DNA from: Glomus cerebriforme
Lineage: Eukaryota > Glomeromycota > Glomeromycetes > Glomerales > Glomeraceae
Assembly (NCBI GenBank): GCA_003550305.1
Contig: QKYT01000168.1
Location: 97,643-147,845, forward strand
Direction: 5' to 3'
Length of the DNA stretch: 50,203 bases
In this document: positions 24,891 to 34,797 of the stretch, piece by piece
Position numbering within the stretch: the first letter of the stretch is position 1
Layout: each line of letters opens with the position of its first letter
Position numbers and translations under genes: made by a program
Notes under the pieces: model-generated
The model's database searches: none
What the model saw: the letters and a program-made list of their open reading frames with translations, nothing else
What the model was told of the DNA's origin: nothing

Positions 24891-26385
24891 TTAATCCTCT
24901 TGACACTTAGTTATGGTTAAATAACATATGCAAATATTATGCTGCTTGTCGCTTTGAAATATTGCATTCCCGAAATAAATTTTGTATACTAATTTCGGGT
25001 TCGTTTATTAATTGTTACCTAATTAGTCTATAATTTTTAATTTGATGTACAAATATTTTTTCTTAACAACAAGTGTTCAAAATGTGCACAGTTAAATTAC
25101 ATGCGATGAACATGAATCGGGTAATATGGGTAATATGAATATTTAACGTTACTATTTTTAATTTTGTCAAACAAAAAAATTAATAATTATTATTAAATTA
25201 AATTTACACGAAATGTTTGCAATGCAAATCTTTTGGCGATTGGTTCAGAGAAATCTGTAATGTAACCAATATTATTATTCTTTGTAAATCTTTTTTTAAA
25301 CTTTTTAACTTTTTGGTATGTTGTAACCATGATTGTTTTATTTTTTTAAAACATTAGAGTAATTAGGTTAATAATAATTATAAACGTACGACCTTACCCA
25401 TATGATGTCTCGTTTTTTAAACGGTTAATTTTAAATTAATTTAGTCGCCGTATATGTTAAAGAGTGACAATTATTTAATTAATTTTGAATGAATGACGAT
25501 TTTGGTTGCGATTACTATTCCACCTTTGAATTACACGTGTACAATCGTGACTTTCGTGTGCACGATCTTTTATAATTCCAGGCAGAATTATGATTGTGAA
25601 ATTATGTTGATTTTTGGTTTTTTGCACAAGTACGTAGAATGTGATATACTGTACATAAACCTAAATAAAGTATACTTTTAACTCCGATTTCATTCCTATT
25701 TCATGATTCTTTGGCAATCAAAAAAAGGAGAATATACAATGAATAAATTATTAAAGAAATTTCTTTATTTCTTTATTTCTTTTCTTTCTTTTTTTTATTC
25801 AGCCTTTATTTACTTACCTATTTATTAAATCATTTAGAGAAATGTGTATGAATACGCGTTTATGGCTTTTCGTGTAACAAATTTTTTTACAATAAACATA
25901 TGAGAATATAAAATCTTATAATAGAAATTTCTATTAATCTTTTTATCGATTCTAAATATTTATATTCACCAAAAGATTCATTTGACGTTGATCAAAAGAT
26001 GGTGATTCTATGATCTTTATCATCTTATAATTGTTTTGTACTTTTTTAAAGTTTACTTATCGTAAATCCGTAATAATCATCAATGATCTATGATTTTTAG
26101 TGGAAATAAATCATACGATAAATCTTTTAATTCAAGATTTTAAATCATCTTATCAGTTTGGTATATCGGACATCAATGTTGAAATAATTAATGATTTGAT
26201 TCTTTCTTTTTAATAATATAATAAACAAGATATTTTATTTTTTTTTTTACGATTCTCTTTTAATAATATAATAATTAATAAGATCAATATATAATTAATA
26301 AATTTTTACAACTCATATCATCAAATATTAAAACACTTAGATCTTAATATAATTAATTAATTAACTACACCGGCTCAGATCCTCT

Positions 26386-26937
26386 TTACGTCTCAATACT
26401 AACAGTTTTCAAACCAACGATTCCAGCTCCTTTAATCAATCCCACTATATAAACGTCAACTCTTCTATCCCCAATTTTATAAATTTTAACATTTTCTTTA
26501 CCATGAAATGTAGCTTCAACAATTTTTTGTAATTCTTTATATCCATCTTTTTGACCATAAGGATCTTCGGCATATTCAGCAGTAAAATTATCAAAAAATT
26601 CTTGAAATTCTAATATACGATTAGAATCTTCGTCGTTTTTTAATGTTAAATCATTACTTTGTTTTATTAAAGATTTAAATTGTGTACAATCATTTGGTAA
26701 TTCAGTTATGTCTTCATTTGGTATGAAAACAAAGTCATATTTTTGTTCGGATTCAGAAATATATAATAAATGTGAACTTGCTTCTAATAGTGTTTCTCTT
26801 ATACGTTGAATCTCGGCTGGAAATGTTGACACATCTTGTTGAACTGTCATTGTTGGTTCTTCTTCTTCTTTTGGTAGTACATATGGTCTTGTCTTATTTT
26901 CATAGTTTTCAAGAAATGATTGATATTCTGAATTCAT
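26386..26937 (-). CDS. NuiA-type nuclease A inhibitor family protein
   Basis: Single exon, 183 residues. Residues ~40-183 match the nuclease A inhibitor (NuiA) pattern: an N-terminal helix and strand around EASSHLLYISESEQKYDFVF, then LEFQEFFDNFTAEYAEDPYG, a helix (KELQKIVEATF) and a terminal beta pair KIYKIGDRRVDVYIVGLIKGAGIVGLKTVSIET. In Anabaena, NuiA (about 135 residues) is a tight inhibitor of the non-specific nuclease NucA, a relative of mitochondrial EndoG/Nuc1 (established knowledge). The first ~40 residues are an added acidic extension. No signal peptide. Whether the fungal protein still inhibits a nuclease is unknown. It is head-to-head with IMP2 across 219 bp. Start at MNSEYQSFLE, the first in-frame ATG. 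Confidence 0.8.
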   Translation of the reverse strand: MNSEYQSFLENYENKTRPYVLPKEEEEPTMTVQQDVSTFPAEIQRIRETLLEASSHLLYISESEQKYDFVFIPNEDITELPNDCTQFKSLIKQSNDLTLKNDEDSNRILEFQEFFDNFTAEYAEDPYGQKDGYKELQKIVEATFHGKENVKIYKIGDRRVDVYIVGLIKGAGIVGLKTVSIET

Positions 26938-27156
26938 GATGTTTCAAACACTTGAAAAGAAGGAATTTTAAAAAATTGACAAGAATGTAATGTAAGATTG
27001 ATGTCATAAATGAATATTTTTTTTCTCCTTTTTTTTCTACTAACTGCATCAGGATAATCATCAATCAGGTGCTGAACTGCTGATATCAATTACACGTGAA
27101 TAGGGAACAAAAAATTTTTTTTTTTGTTTTAATCACTTTTGCCTCTTTTTAAAATA
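26938..27156. promoter_or_regulatory. Shared divergent promoter region, NuiA-like / IMP2
   Basis: Only 219 bp separate the two start codons, so both promoters and 5' leaders must fit here. It holds T-rich tracts on both sides of a less biased core near 27040-27100. No TATA element can be assigned with confidence. Confidence 0.5.
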
Positions 27157-28068
27157 ATGATTATGTCAAACCTTTTTCATAATCCTAATGTACGAACCTT
27201 TATTAGAGCAGCGGCTTGGGGTCCTGTAATTTTATTTTTTGTTGAACATGGCTATAGCATAGGTTCTATTCAAGGGAGGTCTATGCAGGTATATATATAT
27301 ATGATATATATATTATATATAATTTGGTTACAACTATACATACCTCTGAACTATAACGAAATAATTTTTTGTTCGAATTAATAATTAAAAAAAAAAATAA
27401 TTGATAAAATGGCCAGATGTGTGTGGTTTATATTAACCAAAAAAAAAAAAAGAAAAACTGGCCTTTTAAAATAAATATCGAAACTTATCTAAAATTTTAG
27501 CCAACGTTTAACCCTGATTCAAACAAACTCCGTAGAGATATTGTTTTATTAAATCGTTGGATTGCTGTTACACATGAATATTCAAGAGGCGATGTAGTAA
27601 CATTATAGTAAGTATTTTAAATTTTTTTTTTTAAAAAAAAAAGACGCGTTTAGTTTTCTTGAAATTTAATCTTTTTTTTTTTTAATGGGAAGTGCACCAG
27701 ATGATCCGGATCGTATGATAACAAAAAGAATAATCGCATTAGAAGGTGATACGGTATATACCTTACCTCCTTATCCTGATAAATTTGTTAGAATACCAAA
27801 GGGACATTGTTGGGTTGAAGGTGATGATGTTTATCATAGTAAAGATAGCAATGAATATGGTCCGGTAAGAAAAAAAAATTGTTTTCTATCATAAAATTAT
27901 TAATTAAACAGAAAATTAATTTATTTTGATTTTATTTAGGTACCATTGGCATTGATTAATGCTAAAGTTTCTTATATATTATGGCCATTTTCAAGATTTA
28001 GTAAAGTAGAACGCGTTGAAAGTTCTCGTGTTTCTGTGTTCAAAGGGGATATTAAAATTGAAAAATAA
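27157..28068 (+). CDS. IMP2: Mitochondrial inner membrane protease subunit 2
   Basis: Exons 27157-27288, 27501-27607, 27693-27864 and 27940-28068 give 179 residues, the usual family length. A hydrophobic N-terminal segment (AAAWGPVILFFVE, ~18-30) should anchor it in the inner membrane. The catalytic serine is S42 in GRSMQPTFNP and the catalytic lysine is K91 in MITKRIIALEGD, the S26 signal-peptidase dyad. Then GHCWVEGDD, HSKDSNEYGPVPLALI and YILWPFSRF follow the known Imp2/IMMP2L order. Role: cleaves sorting signals from proteins of the intermembrane space, working with Imp1. The third exon's acceptor (GGGAAG/TGC) is weak, lying just after a T run, but it alone restores VVTLYAPDDPDR. The start may be either of two ATGs, 27157 or 27163. 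The 3' noncoding side is empty. Confidence 0.93.
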
Positions 28069-28431
28069 ATAAAAACTTTTAATATCGATATTTATATGTT
28101 ATATTATTCAATTGAGTATTAAATTTATAAAATTATTGGGATATATATATGGGGAGTCGAATTCCACTATATACAATTTGAGGAAAGTGATTATATAAAA
28201 ATGATTTTTTTGTTTTTGTAGTTTGACAATAATATTAAAAAAAAAATGAATCTTTTTTAATAATTTTACTTCTTTTGCTTTCTGTATTTAATAATTAAAT
28301 TTTTTTTAATTCGTAAATATAGATTTTAAAAATTTTGATATATCTGATTTTACATTAGCGAAAATTATTCGATGATAATCTCCAACGTTTCCTTCCTTTT
28401 TAAATATATTTATTAATCCAAATGTTAATAC

Positions 28432-28572
28432 TTTCTAAATCACTTTTAATGTTTTTATCTCATTCTTCATAAATTGACTTCCTGACTTCCTGAGTGATAT
28501 ATTGAGTTATCTGAGTTCCACCCAAGCAAAATTATATTGAGCAGTACCACTATTCTTTCTTTTGAATATTGA
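28432..28572. repeat. Diverged direct repeat, copy A
   Basis: Shares long near-identical stretches with 28700-28821, for example ATCTCATTCTTCATAAATTG, TGAGTTCCACCCAAG and ATTATATTGAGCAGTA. Copy A carries a small extra tandem (GACTTCCTGACTTCCTGAG). Confidence 0.85.
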
Positions 28573-28699
28573 TTTTTAACCGGTTGATTGTAATTATTCA
28601 TGAATTATTAGCGTATTTAAATTATATAAGAAAAAGGTTTGGATTATTTATGATTATGGAATATTAATAGTTAATTGGAAAACCCTTTTAAATACTCCA

Positions 28700-28821
28700 A
28701 TTTCTAAAATCACTTCTATCTCATTCTTCATAAATTGACATCCTGAGCAATGTACTGAGTTCCACCCAAGAAAGATTATATTGAGCAGTATCACTGTTTT
28801 TTTTTCTTTTGAGTATTGAAT
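28700..28821. repeat. Diverged direct repeat, copy B
   Basis: Same order of shared words as copy A with about 268 bp offset and several small deletions. Non-coding in all frames. Local duplication of unknown origin. Confidence 0.85.
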
Positions 28822-29504
28822 TCTTTACTATCTATTGATGTCGAACCGTATGTTCAATAGGACTGAAAAAAAATTGAAATTAAAACGTCATAAAAAGCTA
28901 AGTTCCAGACTTGAGAGTAATACTTATTCCGAAATTCCCTTTTTTTCATAATTTAACTCAAACAAAAAATTATCCTCCGTTATTCATAAATTCAAAATCA
29001 CGGTTTACTAATTCTTAGAATATTAATATATCTTAACATTCAACAATTAAAATAATTTTTTGTTAATTAAAATATTATAAATCTTAATAATCAATAGATG
29101 AATTATGTTATTAAGATTAAGGTGAATTTTTATTAAAGATGAAGGTGGTGATTTTTATAATCATTTGAATATATTTTTTAAACAAAAAGGAAAGGAAGGA
29201 AAAGAAAAGACGGAAAATATATGGAATAAAGGAGTTTCTTTTTTAAAATAATGACAAAACAATCTGTATTATTTTAGTAATACTCTTCCTAAGAAATTAA
29301 CAAAAATTCAAGGTAGTGAGTGTATGTTATAATATACAAAAGCGAACCTTCGTAGATATCATGTTTTTGAATACCATCACAGTCAATGAACTAAAAATAG
29401 GATTCTTCCTTGGTTTATGTCCCTTTCGTAACGTATCTAACGTCGTAACGTATCAAGGAAAAAGTGGCTGGATATATACAAGAGTAATCCAAGTTTATAA
29501 TTCA

Positions 29505-29939
29505 TTACAACAATAAATTAAAGATAAAAAAAGTTATTCTATATGATAAACTTATTATATTTCTAATTCCATCATCAAATAATTTAATTATAATCAATAC
29601 AACATCAAGTATTTTTCCAAAATATAATATACATGAAGAAATAATTATCATTTCCCAAAAAATTATAATCCATTTAATAAAATTTGGTTGTTGTGAAAGA
29701 AATTCAAAATGTTTATTCGATAAAGCTGATATTGTTGTACATAATACTCCTATACCAAAAATATCTGAAGAATTAATATTTATTGTTACGTTAAATAAAG
29801 TTGATGTTTTGGAAATGAGTTTGGGTTTCTTTTCCCAAAATTTTATAAATGATGTGGGTTTTTGAAATTTGGATTTTTTTGAGGAAGATGATGAATTATT
29901 AGATTTAGATGGTAGTGGTCTCCTTTTTAGAAAATTCAT
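29505..29939 (-). CDS. Hypothetical small membrane protein
   Basis: Single open frame, 144 residues, not recognised. The N-terminus is basic and Ser-rich (KRRPLPSKSNNSSSSSKKSK), followed by a mixed segment and then hydrophobic stretches: ~58-75 (DIFGIGVLCTTISAL), ~88-108 (FIKWIIIFWEMIIISSCIL), ~111-120 and ~127-144 at the very C-terminus. It could be a two- to four-pass membrane protein. Ile/Leu/Phe-rich translations are expected by chance in DNA this AT-rich, but the hydrophilic Ser/Lys/Pro N-terminus and the length favour a gene. It is not clear whether an upstream exon exists. It lies next to a decayed coding relic at 30.1-31.0 kb. Confidence 0.5.
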   Translation of the reverse strand: MNFLKRRPLPSKSNNSSSSSKKSKFQKPTSFIKFWEKKPKLISKTSTLFNVTININSSDIFGIGVLCTTISALSNKHFEFLSQQPNFIKWIIIFWEMIIISSCILYFGKILDVVLIIIKLFDDGIRNIISLSYRITFFIFNLLL

Positions 29940-30142
29940 TTTTTAAATGATTTAAAAAAAGAACACTTGTATTTATATATTTATATGTTTCTTTTTAAGG
30001 GGTTTACTTTTAAGGAGTTCTAAAAATAAATCTTTCTTTTTAAGGAAGGGCTATTTATTCCTGAAACGACCATATCAGGCATGTGATCTTTTCTATCATA
30101 TAACCAAAAAGAAAATAAATCTCCCGACTTACTGATATATTT

Positions 30143-30480
30143 TTAATGGAACCTATAACTACATGCTTTTGATAAAAACATTCCTCCAGTTAGGTTAATA
30201 ACCATGATAATTAGGATAGCAGTCATTATTTTCAAAAGTCCTATTGGTGTAAATTGTACGATAAAAGATCGAGCTGCTTCCAATAACAACATTGAAATTA
30301 TTTGCGATGGATTTGAGCGGGTTGTTTGTTTCATAACAAAATTTTTGGATGCGTTAAAAGTATTTTCATGTGTTCTTATATAACTTTCTGGTTCATACGA
30401 TCTTTAGAATATTTTAATTGCTTCCTTTAATACATTCCTTTGTTATTGTTGGCATACTGCTATCACGCCTACTTTATTCC
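30143..30480 (-). pseudogene. Decayed coding relic, part 2
   Basis: An open stretch at 30334-30143 (starting MKQTTRSNPSQIISMLLLEA) continues upstream in the same frame as coding-like sequence (QRNVLKEAIKIF, then RSYEPESYIRTHENTFNAS) interrupted only by TAA codons at places where Gln (CAA) would fit. The end is hydrophobic. No family recognised. It may also be an exon of a living small membrane protein starting at the ATG at 30334. Confidence 0.35.
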
Positions 30481-30623
30481 TCATTAAACCTCTCGCAATA
30501 TCTTGTGTTATTCATCCTGAAATATTTATTAAGTGGTAGAGTCTCATACACAAGATTTGATATACATTTATATTTGATATTTGCCCGCATTCGATATAGT
30601 ATCTATCTTTCTTTTCATCAGTA

Positions 30624-31000
30624 CTAATTTTTCATAAGTCTATCCACAAATGCGTTTATCATTTTGGACTTAAAGTTGATCTTCTTCGTGTGAAAGCACC
30701 TTTCACACCTTTTCCTCTGTTCTTTTGTAATTTCTTCTTCCACGCGTTTCTTTCATGTTTTCAAGTTAATCATTTTTCCACTGCATTTGCAAGGACATTT
30801 AACTTTATTTCGAGCCTGATTTGCTATTTTCTTTATCCGCAATATTTCTTTTGGGGTTTTTTGTTGTTAAAATTGCTCGAGGAATTATCTAGATATGGTC
30901 CTGAGGAGATGATGCCTGTATTGGATCTGTTAATAATGGTCAGAATGAATAGGAATAGGCGAAGCAATATTATGTTTTCTCGGTAAAGCAATAAAAGCCT
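30624..31000 (-). pseudogene. Decayed coding relic, possibly of a mobile element
   Basis: Read on the minus strand, one frame gives coding-like sequence (ALPRKHNIASPIPIHSDHY, YRHHLLRTISR, KTPKEILRIKKIANQARNK, VKCPCKCSGKMINLKT, KKRVEEEITKEQRKRCERC) broken by three TAA and one TGA. Each stop is one C-to-T change from CAA or CGA. The CPCKCSGK cluster loosely recalls the Cys-rich N-termini of fungal DNA-transposon-associated proteins; that match is from memory and weak. G+C is higher than in nearby spacers. Confidence 0.4.
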
Positions 31001-32085
31001 ACAATCTGATCGAGAAATTTTTTCTGTGCAACTCATTGTATTACCTATCTGTTGCAGTTGTTTTTAACATTTGACAAATAAACATGGTCGGTGCACTGCA
31101 TGACAGATGCATGTTTCGTATAAAAGAATATCCAGTATTATCAAAGATCGTATGCGTTTTATAAAAATATTTAACAAATGATCTATGTTTTCTTATATAT
31201 TTATTTTTGGAAAAAGAACTTTTCCTTAAGTTATGTATTAAGTTTTATATTCAACATAGGTTTGATTCAAAAAAAAAATCATTATTTTATTGGTAAATAA
31301 AAAAAAAAATTCTAATTTCTTTTTTTTTTAAAAGAAATGGTCAATTATGAGACATACTCGTCCTTTTTTAGCTCCTTCTATTATTGAATGCACGTATAAT
31401 TATTTAAATGTTATTTGATCCCTACATTTTATAAATAATAATAATAATAATATATATATATTCAAATATTGTAAATAATGATGAAATCATTTCTTTTATT
31501 TACAAAATGTATTAGGCATTACAAATCTCGAAAATCTTTTTGAATAATTTTATAACGCTCAAAAACAACTGGTCATTCAAAGCTTAACATTTAGAAATAC
31601 TGAAATAATATTGGTACCAACCAAAAATTATCATTGAAATTCTTTAAAAACGCGATATCAAATAATATTCTTAATACCTTACATTTGAACAGAAATTATT
31701 GACTAAGTTAACGTAATAAATTAATTAATTTGGTTTGTTGTAAATCTACATGTAATGAAGTTATTACTTTAATTACAATCTAGTGATTTTTAGTTTAATC
31801 TCATAGCCAAAATGAACCAATCAACTGGGGGCACGGCCGGGTAAATAAGTAAAAATGCTAAAAATTTCTTACTCAGATTAGTCAAATAAGAGTTTTCTTG
31901 GCGCTTCGATATGAAAAAAAACCCGGATCATCCGAAGCCTCGGAATCCGGATAATATTCGAGTGAAAAAAATGTTAATCCATAGTTTCCGCATTAAAATT
32001 ATTAGGATCTAATGAGTTTCATCTGTCCACCAGTAGTATGTTAGTATTGTTGTAGCTCAAGTAAATTAATTCTTTACATCCACAA
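31001..32085. other. Spacer
   Basis: No gene seen. 31840-31960 is less AT-rich and holds a short imperfect inverted repeat (CGGATCATCCGAAGCC...CGGAATCCGGAT), perhaps the edge of an old repeat. Confidence 0.4.
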
Positions 32086-32277
32086 TTAAGAACTCCTTAA
32101 TTCAAGTTCAAATGAACAAATCTCTTCAATTATTGCATTTTTGAGATCGCGTGAATAACCTTCATTACCACCAATGGAACGTATATCGAATAAATGATCG
32201 TCAAAATACCTTTTTAAGGTTGGATTTTTACCCGCAGAAATATCTGTAATTAAAGTAAAATAATGAATGAATTCCAT
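32086..32277 (-). pseudogene. Possible terminal exon or gene fragment
   Basis: A minus-strand frame ends KNPTLKRYFDDHLFDIRS...YSRDLKNAIIEEICSFELEL, which has balanced charge and coding character. It is preceded by TTACTTTAATTACAG, a good splice acceptor, so it may be the last exon (about 50 codons) of a gene. No upstream exon was identified toward 32.4 kb. Unrecognised; it may be a relic. Confidence 0.3.
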
Positions 32278-32576
32278 AAATAAGGTAATAGAACACTAAA
32301 TATGGAAACTCGGTATTTATTAAATTCCTTAACATTCTGATATTTTGCACTGATTGGGTAAATATTTTTTATTCACCTACAAATCATTTAACTATCTATT
32401 ATTGAAACTTATATGGTCAACGGTTTCTTATTTATTTTTTATCGGGAAATACGTAACACCAATCTATTTTAGAATATTCCGTATGCAGGAAAAAAAAACA
32501 ATAAATAATGTATAAAAAGAAATGGGTTTGGTAGTCATTTCTTGAAATTCTTTTTTTTTTTTTTATAAAAACAAAA

Positions 32577-33154
32577 ATGAAGTCGTCTATTGCACTCTCT
32601 GCTATTTTTCTTTTGTTTTTTACAATCACATTAGCTGCATCACAAGGTGAATCGGCCAATTCTCCTTCAGGTATATATATATTTTAATAATGATTAAATA
32701 GGAATTATCTTCGAAAATGATGATTTTAATTGAAATGCAAATTTTGCATTTATAGCAGTTGAACTACCAACAGATTCACCACAATCACCATCTAATCCTC
32801 CAACAGATGGTCAGTCAACTCCAACTAAAAGTCCAATACCACCAACACCTCCAGAAAGTGTTCCTTCAAATTTACCGTTTCCAGGACCAAATGATGTTCC
32901 ACCATATACTGGAACTCCGGTAATTAGTCTCAACATTCTGAAAATTATATCAAAAGATTTCGTTTACGATATTTTATCTTTCATATATGATATTATAGAT
33001 CTCTACTAGCGGAGCTATAATTACACCCTCGGTATCACCATCATTACCTCCCGTCATATCTTCTCAGGGAGATGCTTCTTCTATTAACAAATCTTTTGGT
33101 TTTGTTGGTTTATTATTTATCTTTATTAGTACTATTTTCATTCAATTATATTAA
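32577..33154 (+). CDS. Secreted Ser/Pro-rich GPI-anchored protein
   Basis: Three short exons, 32577-32670, 32756-32919 and 32999-33154, join in frame to 137 residues. Residues 1-21 are a clear signal peptide (MKSSIALSAIFLLFFTITLA, then ASQGE). The mature part is rich in Pro, Ser and Thr with no Cys (TPTKSPIPPTPPES, FPGPNDVPPYTG, SPSLPPVIS). The C-terminus has a small-residue site (GDASSIN) followed by a hydrophobic tail (GFVGLLFIFISTIFIQLY), the GPI-attachment pattern. Expected location: plasma membrane or cell wall, heavily O-glycosylated. No enzymatic domain. Introns have standard GT donors (GTATAT, GTAATT) and TATAG acceptors. An antisense frame overlaps exon 1 but lacks these features. 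Family unknown; many fungal lineages carry lineage-specific proteins of this form. Confidence 0.8.
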
Positions 33155-33593
33155 AAAAGATATATGACCTCTCACTTTTTTAAATATTTGTAATTATATA
33201 TATATACACAATATAATAATATTTTATACCATTTTCATTTTAAAAAATAATAAAAATTAATATTTGCCTAAACAAATAACCAAATTGTAGAATTTAAAAA
33301 TAGGGTTTATTGTTTTACCAAAATATAGATACATAGACTTTATTATGTACACTACCAAATCAAAAATCATTGTAATTGTAAATATACAGTAAATGCATTA
33401 CACAAGTGTTTCCTTTAAAACTATAAATAGTAGAATTGATTACTTGACAATCTTTCGCAGCCAAAGAATTTTACCATATCAGATATGAAATAAGGTGTGA
33501 TCAGCATATGATTCAACAAGAATAAAAATACATAGTAAATAATAATGATAATAAAAAAATATATATTTTATAAAAGCTAATCAAATCGAATTT
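33155..33593. other. Spacer between converging genes
   Basis: 3' region shared by the GPI protein gene (+) and the KH gene (-). AT-rich, no gene seen. Confidence 0.5.
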
Positions 33594-34157
33594 TCACTTT
33601 TCGAAAGTTAATGGAGCATTTCTCCTAGCCTTTTGCTTGTTTCGTGGCTAAATAAAAGAGAAGAAATTTTTATAAAAGGGTTAAATAAAGTATTGGAAAA
33701 CTCGTATTTCGTATTTTTTGAAATATCTTACTTGTTGTGGGTGATGAGAGTTGATGTGTGAGTTAATTGTATGCATCATTTCTCGTTCAGAGTCTCTTTT
33801 TTCTTTTTTCAAACTAATTTCTTTTTGAACTTTTTGACTTGCATGTTTATTATTATTAATTTTAACATTCTTTTTCTTTTTTTTCGAAGGACTTTTTCGA
33901 TTACTTTTTTCAATCCCAAGATCTTTTATGAGCTTATTTATTTGATCTCTTGCTTCTTCGATCCTGTTTTTAGATGGTGGAAAGGAATTAATTTGGTTTA
34001 TAATTTTAATTTCAACTTTTGCTGGTTTTGTATTGGTGTTTACGTGAATGGATGTGCCAGTTCTCTCAGCGATGGGTTTTATTTTATGTCCTTCACGACC
34101 AATTAATCTTCCAATTTCAATATATTGAGGAATATCAATTCTGATTGGAATGGTCAT
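33594..34157 (-). CDS. Small KH-domain protein
   Basis: Exons 34157-33732 and 33647-33594 (intron donor GTAAGA, acceptor TTTATTTAG, 84 bp, phase 0) give 159 residues. A KH-type RNA-binding fold covers ~1-80: the strand IPIRIDIPQYIEIG, helix-turn with the GxxG loop GREG at 20-23, HKIKPIAERTG, the strand TSIHVN, and a later helix (RIEEARDQINKLIKDLG). The tail is Lys-rich (SPSKKKKKNVKIN) and ends in the second exon with PRNKQKARRNAPLTFEK. Probable RNA-binding protein; the target is unknown. The gene is divergent from a paralogue at 34798, with about 640 bp between the starts. Without the intron the frame would run 16 hydrophobic/aromatic codons past the splice site, which looks like intron read-through. 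Confidence 0.75.
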
Positions 34158-34797
34158 TTTGTAGAGTTTAATTTTTTCTTCTTTTTTTTAAAAAAAAAAT
34201 GTAAAATGGTTTATTCGCATCGTCCGATTTTATGTTATTATGATGTTATTGTTAACAAAACAGAATGCGTCTGGGTCCTTACCTTATTCATAATTACCTG
34301 ATTCATGAAGAATTATAAAACGGTAAAGTGCTGTATATTATTACTATAAAAATGCTAAAGTGGCGTAGTGCGAGCGGATTTGTACTCAAGGGGAATAAAT
34401 CCACCAGTACAATAACTAATTTTGGTGAAATTAATGCCCTAACTGATTTAACGGTAATTCATGTTCCATCATTTTTGTCCGATTTCTTGTTTCATTAGAT
34501 CATGGGATGTTACTTGCTCGACAATAGCTTTGTGGAAGATTAATTACTAAATCAAAAGTTACCATAATTTCGACTAATTGAAATAAGATTGGTATAATGA
34601 CCATCAATGACCATCCCGTTTTTGTTTTTTTTGTTTTTTTTTTTTTGTTTCCAAGTTTGATAATGTCAATAACAATGAATTTGACGCCTTTGTTGCTTTT
34701 ATTTACGAATAAGGAAATTTTGAAAATTATAAAAATTTCTGTTTTTCTCCCCTCCTCTTTTTTTTAATAAAAAATAAACTCTTCATAAATTCACAAA
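34158..34797. promoter_or_regulatory. Divergent intergenic region between KH paralogues
   Basis: 640 bp between the two start codons; must hold both promoters. The middle (34310-34520) is less AT-rich than usual for this window. T-rich tracts precede both genes (34180-34198 on one side, 34617-34647 and 34756-34766 on the other). No specific element assigned. Confidence 0.4.

Larger units (their letters stand above)
20903..26385. other. Gene desert
   Basis: About 5.5 kb, extremely AT-rich, with long homopolymers, an (AAT)n microsatellite and a T30 run. Open frames present are short and of low complexity, and none shows motif content or a signal peptide. It must contain the promoter of the 20.9 kb gene and the terminator of the NuiA-like gene. 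No tRNA-like arms were found by eye. Confidence 0.5.
28069..29504. other. Spacer with duplicated block
   Basis: Non-coding, AT-rich. Contains the two related blocks listed separately. No open frame of note apart from a low-complexity 66-codon one at 29316-29516. Confidence 0.5.

Noticed and set aside
32432..32659. 75-codon minus-strand frame
   Set aside because: Overlaps the signal-peptide exon of the GPI protein; the plus-strand model is far better supported.
33771..34106. 111-codon plus-strand frame, Phe-rich
   Set aside because: Antisense of the Lys-rich KH protein.
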